14,513 bases of DNA, from NCBI GenBank assembly GCA_965656195.1, contig CBFHJL010000070.1:1-14513 (forward strand), read 5' to 3'. The stretch's first letter is position 1; every line of letters starts with the position of its first letter. Of the stretch, positions 6,151 through 12,645 are shown in pieces. The notes under the pieces were generated by a model. It had not been told where the DNA came from. It saw nothing but the letters and a program-made list of their open reading frames with translations, and searched no databases. This DNA comes from Brumimicrobium sp965656195. GTDB lineage: Bacteria; Bacteroidota; Bacteroidia; Flavobacteriales_D; Crocinitomicaceae. A program made the position numbers and the translations under genes.

Positions 6151-7800
6151 ATGGCAAAAGAAATATTATTTGATGCAGCTGCCCGCGAGAAACTTAAGAA
6201 CGGAGTTGACGCATTGTCAAACGCGGTTAAAGTAACATTAGGACCTAAAGGTAGAAATGTTGTTATCGATAAAAAATTTGGAGCACCTCACGTTACTAAA
6301 GATGGTGTTTCTGTAGCTAAAGAAGTTGAATTAGAAGATCCTGTGGAGAATATGGGAGCTCAAATGGTGAAGGAAGTTGCTTCTAAAACTGCTGATATTG
6401 CAGGTGATGGAACGACTACTGCTACTGTATTGGCTCAGGCGATTATTACAACTGGACTGAAAAACGTAACTGCGGGTGCGAATCCAATGGATTTGAAAAG
6501 AGGAATTGATAAAGCAGTTCTTACTGTAGTTGGAGAGTTGAAAAAACTATCTCAAGAAGTAGGTTCAGACAATGATAAGATCAAACAAATTGCTTCGATT
6601 TCAGCGAATAACGATGAAACGATTGGTTCTTTGATTGCTGAGGCAATGAAAGTTGTTGGTAACGATGGTGTAATTACTGTTGAAGAGGCGAAAGGAATTG
6701 AAACTGAAGTGAAGACTGTTGAAGGTATGCAATTCGATCGTGGATATTTATCTCCATATTTCGTTACAGATACTGAGAAAATGGTTGCTGATTTAGATAG
6801 TCCACAGATCTTAATCTGTGATAAGAAGATTTCTAATATGAAAGAACTTCTTCCTATTTTGGAGCCAGCAGCTCAGTCAGGAAAACCGTTATTGATCATT
6901 GCTGAAGATATAGATGGAGAAGCATTGACAACATTAGTTGTGAACCGTATCCGTGGTTCATTGAAGGTTGCGGCAGTAAAAGCACCTGGATTTGGAGATC
7001 GTAGAAAAGCAATGTTAGAGGATATAGCTATTCTTACAGGAGGTCAGGTAATCTCAGAAGAGAAAGGGTTGACTTTAGAGAATGCTACTTTGGAAATGTT
7101 AGGTTCTGCAGAGAAGATTGAGATTGATAAAGACAATACAACTATCGTGAATGGATCTGGTAAAAAAGCAGATATTAAAGCGAGAGTAGGTCAAATCAGA
7201 GCTCAAATGGAGTCTTCAACTTCTGACTATGACAAAGAAAAGATGCAAGAGCGTTTAGCTAAATTAGCTGGAGGTATTGCGGTATTATATGTTGGTGCTG
7301 CTTCTGAAGTGGAAATGAAGGAGAAGAAAGACCGTGTTGATGATGCACTTGCTGCAACTAGAGCAGCAGTGGAAGAAGGGGTTATCCCTGGAGGAGGAGT
7401 TGCATTGATCAGAGCGATCGGTGCGTTGGAGAGCTTAAAAGGTGATAATGAAGATCAGAATACTGGTATTGCTATCGTAAAGAGAGCTATAGAGGAGCCT
7501 ATGCGTCAGATTGTAAAAAATGCTGGTGTTGAAGGAGCTATTATAGTTCAGAAGGTAAAAGAAGGAAAAGGTGATTTTGGATACAATGCTAGAGAAGAGA
7601 GGTTTGAAAACCTCTTGAAGGCAGGTGTTCTTGATCCTACGAAAGTTACTAGAATTGCCGTTGAAAATGCAGCGTCTATCGCGTCAATGATGTTAACAAC
7701 GGAATGTGTTATTGTTGACAAACCAGAAGATGAAGGTGGAAACGCTGGAGGTGGTGGAATGCCAGGCGGAATGCCAGGTGGAATGCCAGGAATGATGTAA
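6151..7800 (+). CDS. groEL: Chaperonin GroEL
   Basis: ATP-driven 14-mer that encloses and folds cytoplasmic proteins together with GroES. At 549 aa it is full family length. The nucleotide site shows VTLGPKGRNVVIDKKFG (29-45), Asp51 in TKDGVSVAKE and Asp87 in AGDGTTTATVLAQ. The apical domain holds EGMQFDRGYLSPYFVTD and APGFGDRRKAMLEDIAILTGG. The equatorial return has AATRAAVEEGVIPGGGVAL. The C-terminus carries the usual Gly-Gly-Met tail (GGMPGGMPGGMPGMM), which lies inside the cavity. It directly follows groES and is ended by a strong terminator. Confidence 0.98.
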   Translation: MAKEILFDAAAREKLKNGVDALSNAVKVTLGPKGRNVVIDKKFGAPHVTKDGVSVAKEVELEDPVENMGAQMVKEVASKTADIAGDGTTTATVLAQAIITTGLKNVTAGANPMDLKRGIDKAVLTVVGELKKLSQEVGSDNDKIKQIASISANNDETIGSLIAEAMKVVGNDGVITVEEAKGIETEVKTVEGMQFDRGYLSPYFVTDTEKMVADLDSPQILICDKKISNMKELLPILEPAAQSGKPLLIIAEDIDGEALTTLVVNRIRGSLKVAAVKAPGFGDRRKAMLEDIAILTGGQVISEEKGLTLENATLEMLGSAEKIEIDKDNTTIVNGSGKKADIKARVGQIRAQMESSTSDYDKEKMQERLAKLAGGIAVLYVGAASEVEMKEKKDRVDDALAATRAAVEEGVIPGGGVALIRAIGALESLKGDNEDQNTGIAIVKRAIEEPMRQIVKNAGVEGAIIVQKVKEGKGDFGYNAREERFENLLKAGVLDPTKVTRIAVENAASIASMMLTTECVIVDKPEDEGGNAGGGGMPGGMPGGMPGMM

Positions 7801-7821
7801 GATCAATAAACTTGTTAATAG

Positions 7822-7856
7822 AAAAGCCCGCTTTCAATAGAAAGCGGGCTTTTTTT
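7822..7856 (+). terminator. Intrinsic terminator after groEL
   Basis: A 14-bp perfect stem, AAAAGCCCGCTTTC (7822-7835) with GAAAGCGGGCTTTT (7840-7853), with the tetraloop AATA and a T-run to 7856. It begins 22 bp after the groEL stop. gpsA ends on the other strand at 7871. Read in that direction the stem is followed by TTTTC, so it may work in both directions. Confidence 0.93.
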
Positions 7857-7870
7857 ATGTGAATGAAATT

Positions 7871-8872
7871 TTAGCTTAATTTGTCTGTAAGAATCTTCAT
7901 TTCAATAACTGGAGAAATCTTTTCGTAAAGTATATTATTTACAGCCTCTACGATTGGCATATCAACTTCAAACTTTTTATTGATTTCCATGACAGACCGA
8001 ACGGCATAATAACCTTCAGCGATCATGTCCATTTCCATTTGTGCTGTTTTTACTGAGTAGCCTTTTCCGATCATGAATCCAAACGTTCTATTTCTAGAAA
8101 ACTTAGAATAGGCAGTTACTAGCAAGTCACCTAGATAAGCACTTGTTTTTACATCCCTGTGGATAGGACTAACTTCGTCAATAAAGTTTTCGATTTCCTG
8201 AATTGCATTTGATATAAGTACAGATTGGAAATTATCTCCATAACCCAATCCAGAACAAATTCCTGATGCAATGGAGTAAACATTTTTCAAAACTGCGGAT
8301 AACTCCGTCCCAAACAAGTCATCTGAAACAGTAGTCTTGATATATCTGCATGCACATATTTCAGCCATCTCTTCAGCGATATCCTCATCTTGACAAGCAA
8401 TTGTTAAGTAAGAAAGGCGCTCCAGAGCTACTTCTTCAGCATGACAAGGCCCACAAATTATACCAATTTGATCGTATGGAGTATCGAAAGTTTTGTGAAT
8501 AAAGCGAGCTGGAATAGCATGATATTCTGGGATAATACCTTTCACAGCTGAAAATACTGTTTTACCGTGCATAAGCTCTTTCGGTATATCTTCAAAGATA
8601 GAAGTTAAAAATGCCGATGGTGTTGCAATTAATATAATCTCAGATGATTTAATGATCTCTTCTAAGTCAGTTGTCACGTTGATCTTAGCAAGGTCAAATT
8701 CTACAGACTGTAAATACCTAAGGTTATGTCTATACTTATGGATATGTTCCACGGCTTCCTCACTTCGCATCCACCAACCAACACTATCTAAGTTATTACA
8801 CAGTATTTTAACTAGTGCTGTAGCCCAGCTACCACCACCAATTACTCCAACTTTATTTTTTAGTTCACTCAT
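7871..8872 (-). CDS. gpsA: NAD(P)H-dependent glycerol-3-phosphate dehydrogenase
   Basis: Reduces dihydroxyacetone phosphate to sn-glycerol-3-phosphate, the backbone of phospholipids, in the cytoplasm. At 333 aa it is normal length. The N-terminal Rossmann fold has KVGVIGGGSWATALVKIL (7-24). Family blocks then follow in order: IILIATPSAFL, TVFSAVKGI with a conserved Lys, ICGPCHAEEVA, LKNVYSIASGICSGLGYGDN with the catalytic Lys, SAYLGDLLVTAYSKFSRNRT and FGFMIGKGYSVKTAQ. The motif after GDN (FQSVLISNAIQEIENF) replaces the more common NxxAxLIxRGxxEM, as in other Bacteroidota GpsA proteins. It converges with groEL across the terminator and has its own -7 box just upstream of the start. Confidence 0.95.
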   Translation of the reverse strand: MSELKNKVGVIGGGSWATALVKILCNNLDSVGWWMRSEEAVEHIHKYRHNLRYLQSVEFDLAKINVTTDLEEIIKSSEIILIATPSAFLTSIFEDIPKELMHGKTVFSAVKGIIPEYHAIPARFIHKTFDTPYDQIGIICGPCHAEEVALERLSYLTIACQDEDIAEEMAEICACRYIKTTVSDDLFGTELSAVLKNVYSIASGICSGLGYGDNFQSVLISNAIQEIENFIDEVSPIHRDVKTSAYLGDLLVTAYSKFSRNRTFGFMIGKGYSVKTAQMEMDMIAEGYYAVRSVMEINKKFEVDMPIVEAVNNILYEKISPVIEMKILTDKLS

Positions 8873-8882
8873 CTTACATTTA

Positions 8883-8890
8883 CAAAAATA
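8883..8890 (-). promoter_or_regulatory. -7 element (TATTTTTG) upstream of gpsA
   Basis: On the minus strand, TATTTTTG is a full match to the Bacteroidota -7 box TAnnTTTG, 10 bp before the gpsA ATG. No good TTTG lies at the expected distance, so only the -7 element is supported. The implied leader is only a few bases long. Confidence 0.45.
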
Positions 8891-9061
8891 AAGATTCTAA
8901 TCAATTGCCATCATTTTCAGGACTTATTCTTCAATATTCAAGAGGGTTAAAGAATCTTTAGTGAAAGATTATTAAGGGGCTGAAAAAAAATTACTTCAAT
9001 TTGTTTTTGGTGCAATGCATTTATTTAATTTTATCATGTAACATACTGAAAAGATTGAGTC

Positions 9062-9361
9062 ATGAGTAAGCCTAGAGTAGTTAAAGATTTTGATAAAATT
9101 GAAGAATCTGTGAGACAACAGATTAAACTGTCTTACCCTGAGGGTTTTGAAGATAATCTAATCAAATTTCAGAATAAAGAGGGATTGACTGTAAGTGCTT
9201 TGCCTTTCGAAACAGAGGAGAAATACTATTTGATTAGAATGACAGTTTCTCAAGCTCAAGCTATTATTGAAGATGATGATGACTATGATGATGATGGAGT
9301 TTTACGTGATGACGTAAAAGAAGAGTATGAAGATAATTTAGAAGAGAATTTCGATGATTAA
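9062..9361 (+). CDS. Conserved hypothetical small acidic protein
   Basis: 99 aa with no signal peptide and no membrane helix. The N-terminal two-thirds (KDFDKIEESVRQQIKLSYPE, then LIKFQNKEGLTVSALPFETE and YYLIRMTVSQAQAII) looks like a small folded domain. The C-terminal third is a strongly acidic tail with runs of Asp and Glu (DDDDYDDDG, EEYEDNLEENFDD). I recognise the type as a small protein found across Flavobacteriia with the same SALPFET and YYLIRM blocks, but I know of no established function. The 189-bp region before it contains gpsA's divergent start. The next gene follows after 32 bp, so the two may be co-transcribed. Confidence 0.8.
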   Translation: MSKPRVVKDFDKIEESVRQQIKLSYPEGFEDNLIKFQNKEGLTVSALPFETEEKYYLIRMTVSQAQAIIEDDDDYDDDGVLRDDVKEEYEDNLEENFDD

Positions 9362-9393
9362 ACATTGAGTCCAATCTGACTGTTCTTTATAAT

Positions 9394-10191
9394 ATGATTT
9401 ACGCAGAGAAAGGTATTCCTTTAAATATTCAGCGAAGACGCGAATTGATATTTCTAATTCTTTCGGGAATATTTTTGGGGTCTCTAGTAATGCTGAATAT
9501 ACTAGGTGTCAGCCGTTTTATTGATCTATCGAGCTGGGTGGGTATACCAGAGACTAGTGATATCCGTTTCTCTCTTGCAATAGGAGTTCTCCCTTATCCA
9601 ATTACTTTTTTATGTACAGATTTCATTTCAGAAATATATGGAAGAAAGCGCGCAAATACAGTTGTTTGGGTAGGCTTAATTTTAAATATATGGATCCTTT
9701 TGGTTATTTGGTTTGGAGGATGGTTAGAGGCACCGGAGAATCTACAAAGTGACGGAACACTTCCTTTATCAATTGAAGATGGATCCCCTGTAGCACCGCA
9801 TGGCTACGCTTTTTATAACATGAGGAGTTTGGCGTTTGGAGCAACAACTGCATCAATGATTGCATATTTAACTGCGCAATTTATAGACGTCCGTATTTTT
9901 CATTATTTTAAGAAGAAGACTAAAGGTGAAAAGTTATGGTTGCGCAATAATGGTTCAACCTTGGTGAGTCAGCTAGTAGATTCAATTGCAGTTATTTTGA
10001 TAACGCATTACTTCGCATCGGGATTACCATTGGATCCGAATGCTCCTTTATTTTGGCAGATACTTGCCTTTATTATTAGTGCTTACTTATTTAAAGTTGT
10101 AGTGGCATTATTAGATACCATTCCATTTTATATTGGCACAGCTTATTTAAAAAAGTATCTCCATGTAGAGGAGGAGATTTTATCACCTTAA
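9394..10191 (+). CDS. Queuosine-precursor transporter, YhhQ/VUT family
   Basis: Integral inner-membrane protein of the family that imports queuosine precursors (7-cyano- or 7-aminomethyl-7-deazaguanine) for tRNA modification. About six hydrophobic helices are visible in 265 aa: residues 18-38, 60-80, 88-108, 145-165, 190-207 and 218-245. The family signature is FLCTDFISEIYGRKRA after the second helix, with SQLVDSIAVI and KVVVALLDTIPFYIG further on. It is somewhat longer than the usual 220-240 aa because of a loop after helix 3 (APENLQSDGTLPLSIEDGSP). Its last codon overlaps the end of the convergent MFS gene. No queuosine synthesis gene is in this window. Family assignment is secure; the exact substrate is inferred. 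Confidence 0.88.
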   Translation: MIYAEKGIPLNIQRRRELIFLILSGIFLGSLVMLNILGVSRFIDLSSWVGIPETSDIRFSLAIGVLPYPITFLCTDFISEIYGRKRANTVVWVGLILNIWILLVIWFGGWLEAPENLQSDGTLPLSIEDGSPVAPHGYAFYNMRSLAFGATTASMIAYLTAQFIDVRIFHYFKKKTKGEKLWLRNNGSTLVSQLVDSIAVILITHYFASGLPLDPNAPLFWQILAFIISAYLFKVVVALLDTIPFYIGTAYLKKYLHVEEEILSP

Positions 10192-11354
10192 TTGTCTAGC
10201 CTTTTGTTTTCCTTAAAGATGAGGTGCCAAATGACATAAAGCAGGCCTACTCCAGCAACACAAGCTCCATAAGTAAATACACTCAACACAGTGTTAGGAG
10301 TACTATCGTATAGTAGTAATGTGCTAAAACTTCCAAATAATATACCTAGCTCTAAGGCAATAAATAAAGTTCCTGAACCTATACCTCTTCGGTTAGAAGG
10401 GGAGAGATCGGCTGTCCAGGCAAAAAGAGTTGGGCTGCTTATACCTGTTGCAATTCCAAATATAAAAGAAGCGATAGTATAACTTAGTTCATTTGTTGAA
10501 AAGGCCGTTAGCAGCATTGCGGCAATCAAAAATGAAATCCCTAAAATAAGTGTTTCACGCCGTCCAATTCTATCAGATAGGCTACCCGCAAGTACGCGAA
10601 CAATGATGGTGGAAATTACATAATAAACGAAATACCAACCTTTATTATTAATACCTAAATATCCCGACATATCTGGTGTTACAACGAAAATAAGTCCAGT
10701 GCAGCTCGCTGTTAAAAACATTACCACAGCGGCAGGAATCACATTTCTTTCATAAATTTCATCTTTTTTGATCAGAAAAACTGAATAGTTGATTTTTTTA
10801 GGTGTAGGGTGCGTCTCTTTAACAGTAGATATTATCAACATGGATAAAATAGCTAATATCCCCGAAGTAATAAATAACCCATCAAGAGAGGTGAATTGAG
10901 CTACAGGTGTGCCAAGAAATTGACCGACTCCAATTCCTAGAGATATTGCTGTTCCGAATACGCCCATTCCTCTTCCTCTTTTTTCTTTTGGAAGAATATC
11001 TGTCACCATTGCTGTTGCGCCAGTTGGTAAAAATCCCGTTGAAAAGCCATGCATGAATCGAAGGAAAAGGAAAAAGAATACACTTCCGCTTAATGGATAT
11101 AGAAATGTCACAACTATACAGACTAAGGTGCCAACATACATCGTGCTTTTTCGACCAGCAAAATCAGCCATTTTACCTGAAAATGGTCGTGATAAGGCCG
11201 CGGTGATGGTGAATAATCCAATGATCAAGCCTTTATATTCTTCACCGTTTAACTTCGTAATAAAATTATTTAATTCGGGTATGATTAAGTTGAAAGAGGT
11301 CATGAAAATAAACATTCCTAAACTCAGTGCCCAAAAGTTTTTACTGTACCCCAT
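10188..11354 (-). CDS. Major facilitator superfamily transporter
   Basis: Inner-membrane secondary transporter with about 12 hydrophobic helices in 388 aa. MFS motif A appears after helix 2 (GKMADFAGRKSTMYVG), with the matching half-repeat GSLSDRIGRRETLILG in the C-terminal half. Further family blocks are LRFMHGFSTGFLPTGATAMV and KEKRGRGMGVFGTAISLG. The open frame extends to ATG 11432, but the internal ATG at 11354 (MGYSKNFWALSLGMFIFMTS) is chosen. MFS proteins of this group begin with such a short polar lead before helix 1, and a perfect -7 box (11372-11379) lies inside the longer version, just upstream of this start. The substrate cannot be told. The stop overlaps that of the YhhQ-type gene by 4 bp, tail to tail. 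Confidence 0.9.
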   Translation of the reverse strand: MGYSKNFWALSLGMFIFMTSFNLIIPELNNFITKLNGEEYKGLIIGLFTITAALSRPFSGKMADFAGRKSTMYVGTLVCIVVTFLYPLSGSVFFFLFLRFMHGFSTGFLPTGATAMVTDILPKEKRGRGMGVFGTAISLGIGVGQFLGTPVAQFTSLDGLFITSGILAILSMLIISTVKETHPTPKKINYSVFLIKKDEIYERNVIPAAVVMFLTASCTGLIFVVTPDMSGYLGINNKGWYFVYYVISTIIVRVLAGSLSDRIGRRETLILGISFLIAAMLLTAFSTNELSYTIASFIFGIATGISSPTLFAWTADLSPSNRRGIGSGTLFIALELGILFGSFSTLLLYDSTPNTVLSVFTYGACVAGVGLLYVIWHLIFKENKRLDN

Positions 11355-11371
11355 TGTGTAATTTCGATTTG

Positions 11372-11379
11372 CAAAAATA
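11372..11379 (-). promoter_or_regulatory. -7 element (TATTTTTG) upstream of the MFS gene
   Basis: Minus-strand TATTTTTG fits TAnnTTTG fully and lies 18 bp upstream of ATG 11354. The -33 position reads ATGT, a poor match. The site supports the internal start, since transcripts from here would lack the ATG at 11432. Confidence 0.5.
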
Positions 11380-11387
11380 GTCGATTT

Positions 11388-11418
11388 TATGACCATGAAC
11401 ATCCATAACCTATAATTG
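11388..11418 (+). promoter_or_regulatory. Candidate promoter for msrB
   Basis: TATG (11388-11391), 19 nt, then TATAATTG (11411-11418), each one mismatch from TTTG and TAnnTTTG at the correct spacing. The predicted start near 11425 gives a leader of about 23 nt. It overlaps the divergent MFS upstream region, so the two genes share a compact control region of under 100 bp. Confidence 0.4.
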
Positions 11419-11447
11419 TTACGTATATTCAATAAATCTATTTAAGT

Positions 11448-11999
11448 ATGAAATTATTTATTTTGTTTACCGCAGCTTTTATTTTGTCGTGTGCCCCAGA
11501 GAATATGAATGATAATGAGTCTGCAATGCAGAACAATACATTAGAGCATACATCTGCTATCGATTCAGATTCTGCAGGTAGAATGAGTTTAGATCAAGAA
11601 GATCCTATTAAAAAAGTGCGGAAGTCTGAGAAAGAGTGGAAAGAGCAGCTTTCTGATATGGAGTATTACGTTACAAGACAAGCGGGAACAGAACGTGCAT
11701 TTACAGGTCGGTACTGGGATATGAAAAAAACGGGAACCTATCATTGTGTTTGTTGTGACCTTCCTTTATTCAGTTCGAAAACCAAATTTAAGTCAGGAAC
11801 TGGATGGCCAAGTTATTATGCGCCTATAAACGATAGGAATGTTGGAGAAGTAAAAGATGAAAGTTTAGGTATGGTAAGGGTAGAAGTTATATGTAACCGA
11901 TGTGATGCTCACCTTGGTCATGTATTCGAGGATGGTCCGGAACCAACTGGGCTGAGATACTGTCTTAATTCTGCAGCACTTAAGTTTAAGTCCGAATAA
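11448..11999 (+). CDS. msrB: Peptide-methionine (R)-S-oxide reductase MsrB, lipoprotein form
   Basis: Reduces methionine-R-sulfoxide in proteins. Its 183 aa start with a lipoprotein signal (MKLFILFTAAFILSC, lipidation at Cys15) and a polar linker (about 16-60), so the enzyme should be membrane-anchored outside the cytoplasm. The MsrB domain spans about 61-183: zinc ligands Cys100/Cys103 (YHCVCCDLPLF) and Cys149/Cys152 (ICNRCDAHLGHVFEDGP), the SGTGWPSYY block, and the catalytic Cys172 in LRYCLNSAALKF. The position that often holds a resolving Cys (SGCGWPSF in many homologues) is Thr here, so recycling must use another thiol or partner. It is divergent from the MFS gene and converges on apaG with 20 bp between stops and no obvious terminator. 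Confidence 0.95.
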   Translation: MKLFILFTAAFILSCAPENMNDNESAMQNNTLEHTSAIDSDSAGRMSLDQEDPIKKVRKSEKEWKEQLSDMEYYVTRQAGTERAFTGRYWDMKKTGTYHCVCCDLPLFSSKTKFKSGTGWPSYYAPINDRNVGEVKDESLGMVRVEVICNRCDAHLGHVFEDGPEPTGLRYCLNSAALKFKSE

Positions 12000-12019
12000 G
12001 ATTGCTTAGTAGATGTGGT

Positions 12020-12418
12020 TTAATTGAGTTTTGGAGGAAACTCTAATTTAAAGGCAGGTACCTCCACTTTAAATGAATCTTGTTGAGCATTAGATTCGTC
12101 AAGTACGGCAAAATCATAATTACCCTTCATTTCTCCTATTTCTGAATTAAGGTCACACCCCGATTCGTAGGTGTGAACTTCTCCTGGGTTAAGTATCGGT
12201 TGTTCGCCTATGACACCATCTCCTGAAATCATTCTCACATTGTTGAGTGCATCAAAAATTCTCCAATGCCTTTTTAGAAGTTGGACTTTGAAGGGGTTTT
12301 GATTTTCGATCGTTATAGCGTAATTAAAAAATAATATCTGGTTCTCTGCATCTGTAAGATCAGAGCGGAATGTTGTCTCAACCGAAATTTTAACACCTTT
12401 AGTAAGAGCAGTTGCCAT
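12020..12418 (-). CDS. apaG: ApaG-domain protein
   Basis: Single-domain ApaG protein of 132 aa, fibronectin-III-like beta fold, cytoplasmic. Bacterial members are linked to divalent cation (Co2+/Mg2+) tolerance, but the molecular role is not settled. Visible family blocks are TKGVKISVETTFRS, FFNYAITIENQNPFKVQLLK, HWRIFDALNNVRMISGDGVI, GEQPILNPGEVHTYESGCDL, and GEMKGNYDF with VPAFKLEFPPKLN at the end. The open frame runs up to an ATG at 12457, but the extra 13 residues (MIFFYYIYCKQIN) do not look like family sequence, and MATALTKGVKI is the expected beginning, so ATG 12418 is chosen. It converges with msrB. Confidence 0.92.
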   Translation of the reverse strand: MATALTKGVKISVETTFRSDLTDAENQILFFNYAITIENQNPFKVQLLKRHWRIFDALNNVRMISGDGVIGEQPILNPGEVHTYESGCDLNSEIGEMKGNYDFAVLDESNAQQDSFKVEVPAFKLEFPPKLN

Positions 12419-12538
12419 ATTAATCTGTTTACAGTAAATATAGTAAAAAAAAATCATTTTCTAATTTAGCTGGGTCAGCAATGTTCTGGTTTGTAGAGTT
12501 TGTCACAGTCTATGGCTCAATGCAATACGTTTACGCTT

Positions 12539-12557
12539 ATTTAGAATAATTCTAAAT
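12539..12557. promoter_or_regulatory. 19-bp perfect palindrome, Fur/PerR-box-like operator candidate
   Basis: ATTTAGAAT-A-ATTCTAAAT is symmetrical over 19 bp with one central base. The core, TTAGAATnATTCTAA, has the 7-1-7 layout of boxes bound by the Fur/PerR family and differs from the Bacillus PerR box (TTATAATnATTATAA) at one base per half-site. It lies about 56 bp upstream of the nqrA -7 element and 121 bp upstream of the divergent apaG start. Regulator assignment is inference. Confidence 0.5.
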
Positions 12558-12567
12558 TAATAAAAGG

Positions 12568-12607
12568 TTGTGCGAAACGTAACAAAGGATATTTTAAAGT
12601 CGCACAA
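12568..12607. repeat. Spaced 8-bp dyad in the nqrA promoter region
   Basis: TTGTGCGA (12568-12575) and TCGCACAA (12600-12607) are perfect reverse complements with a 24-bp spacer, i.e. 32 bp centre to centre, close to three helical turns. The right arm ends 5 bp before the -7 box of the nqrA promoter. It could bind a dimer or tetramer on one DNA face, or form a long-loop hairpin. GC-rich arms stand out in an AT-rich spacer. Confidence 0.5.
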
Positions 12608-12612
12608 ATTTA

Positions 12613-12620
12613 TATTTTTG
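12613..12620 (+). promoter_or_regulatory. -7 element (TATTTTTG) of the nqr operon
   Basis: Full match to TAnnTTTG, 14 bp before ATG 12634 and 26 bp before ATG 12646. The region 19 nt upstream reads TATT, a weak -33, which is compatible with a promoter that needs an activator or is regulated by the dyads just upstream. Confidence 0.55.
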
Positions 12621-12645
12621 TCTTTCAAAATAAATGTCTATTAAC

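Noticed and set aside
7741..7800. GGMPGGMPGGMPGMM repeat as an unusual low-complexity element
   Set aside because: The Gly-Gly-Met tail is standard for GroEL C-termini.
8953..8970. Hairpin AATCTTT-AGTG-AAAGATT between gpsA and the small acidic gene
   Set aside because: A short AT-rich stem with no T-run after it in either direction, between divergent starts where no terminator is expected. It could be chance.
9000..9030. Promoter for the 99-aa gene (TTTG at 9000-9003 and 9006-9009)
   Set aside because: No TAnnTTTG box lies at 19-nt spacing; the nearest candidate (TATTTAAT at 9022-9029) matches poorly.
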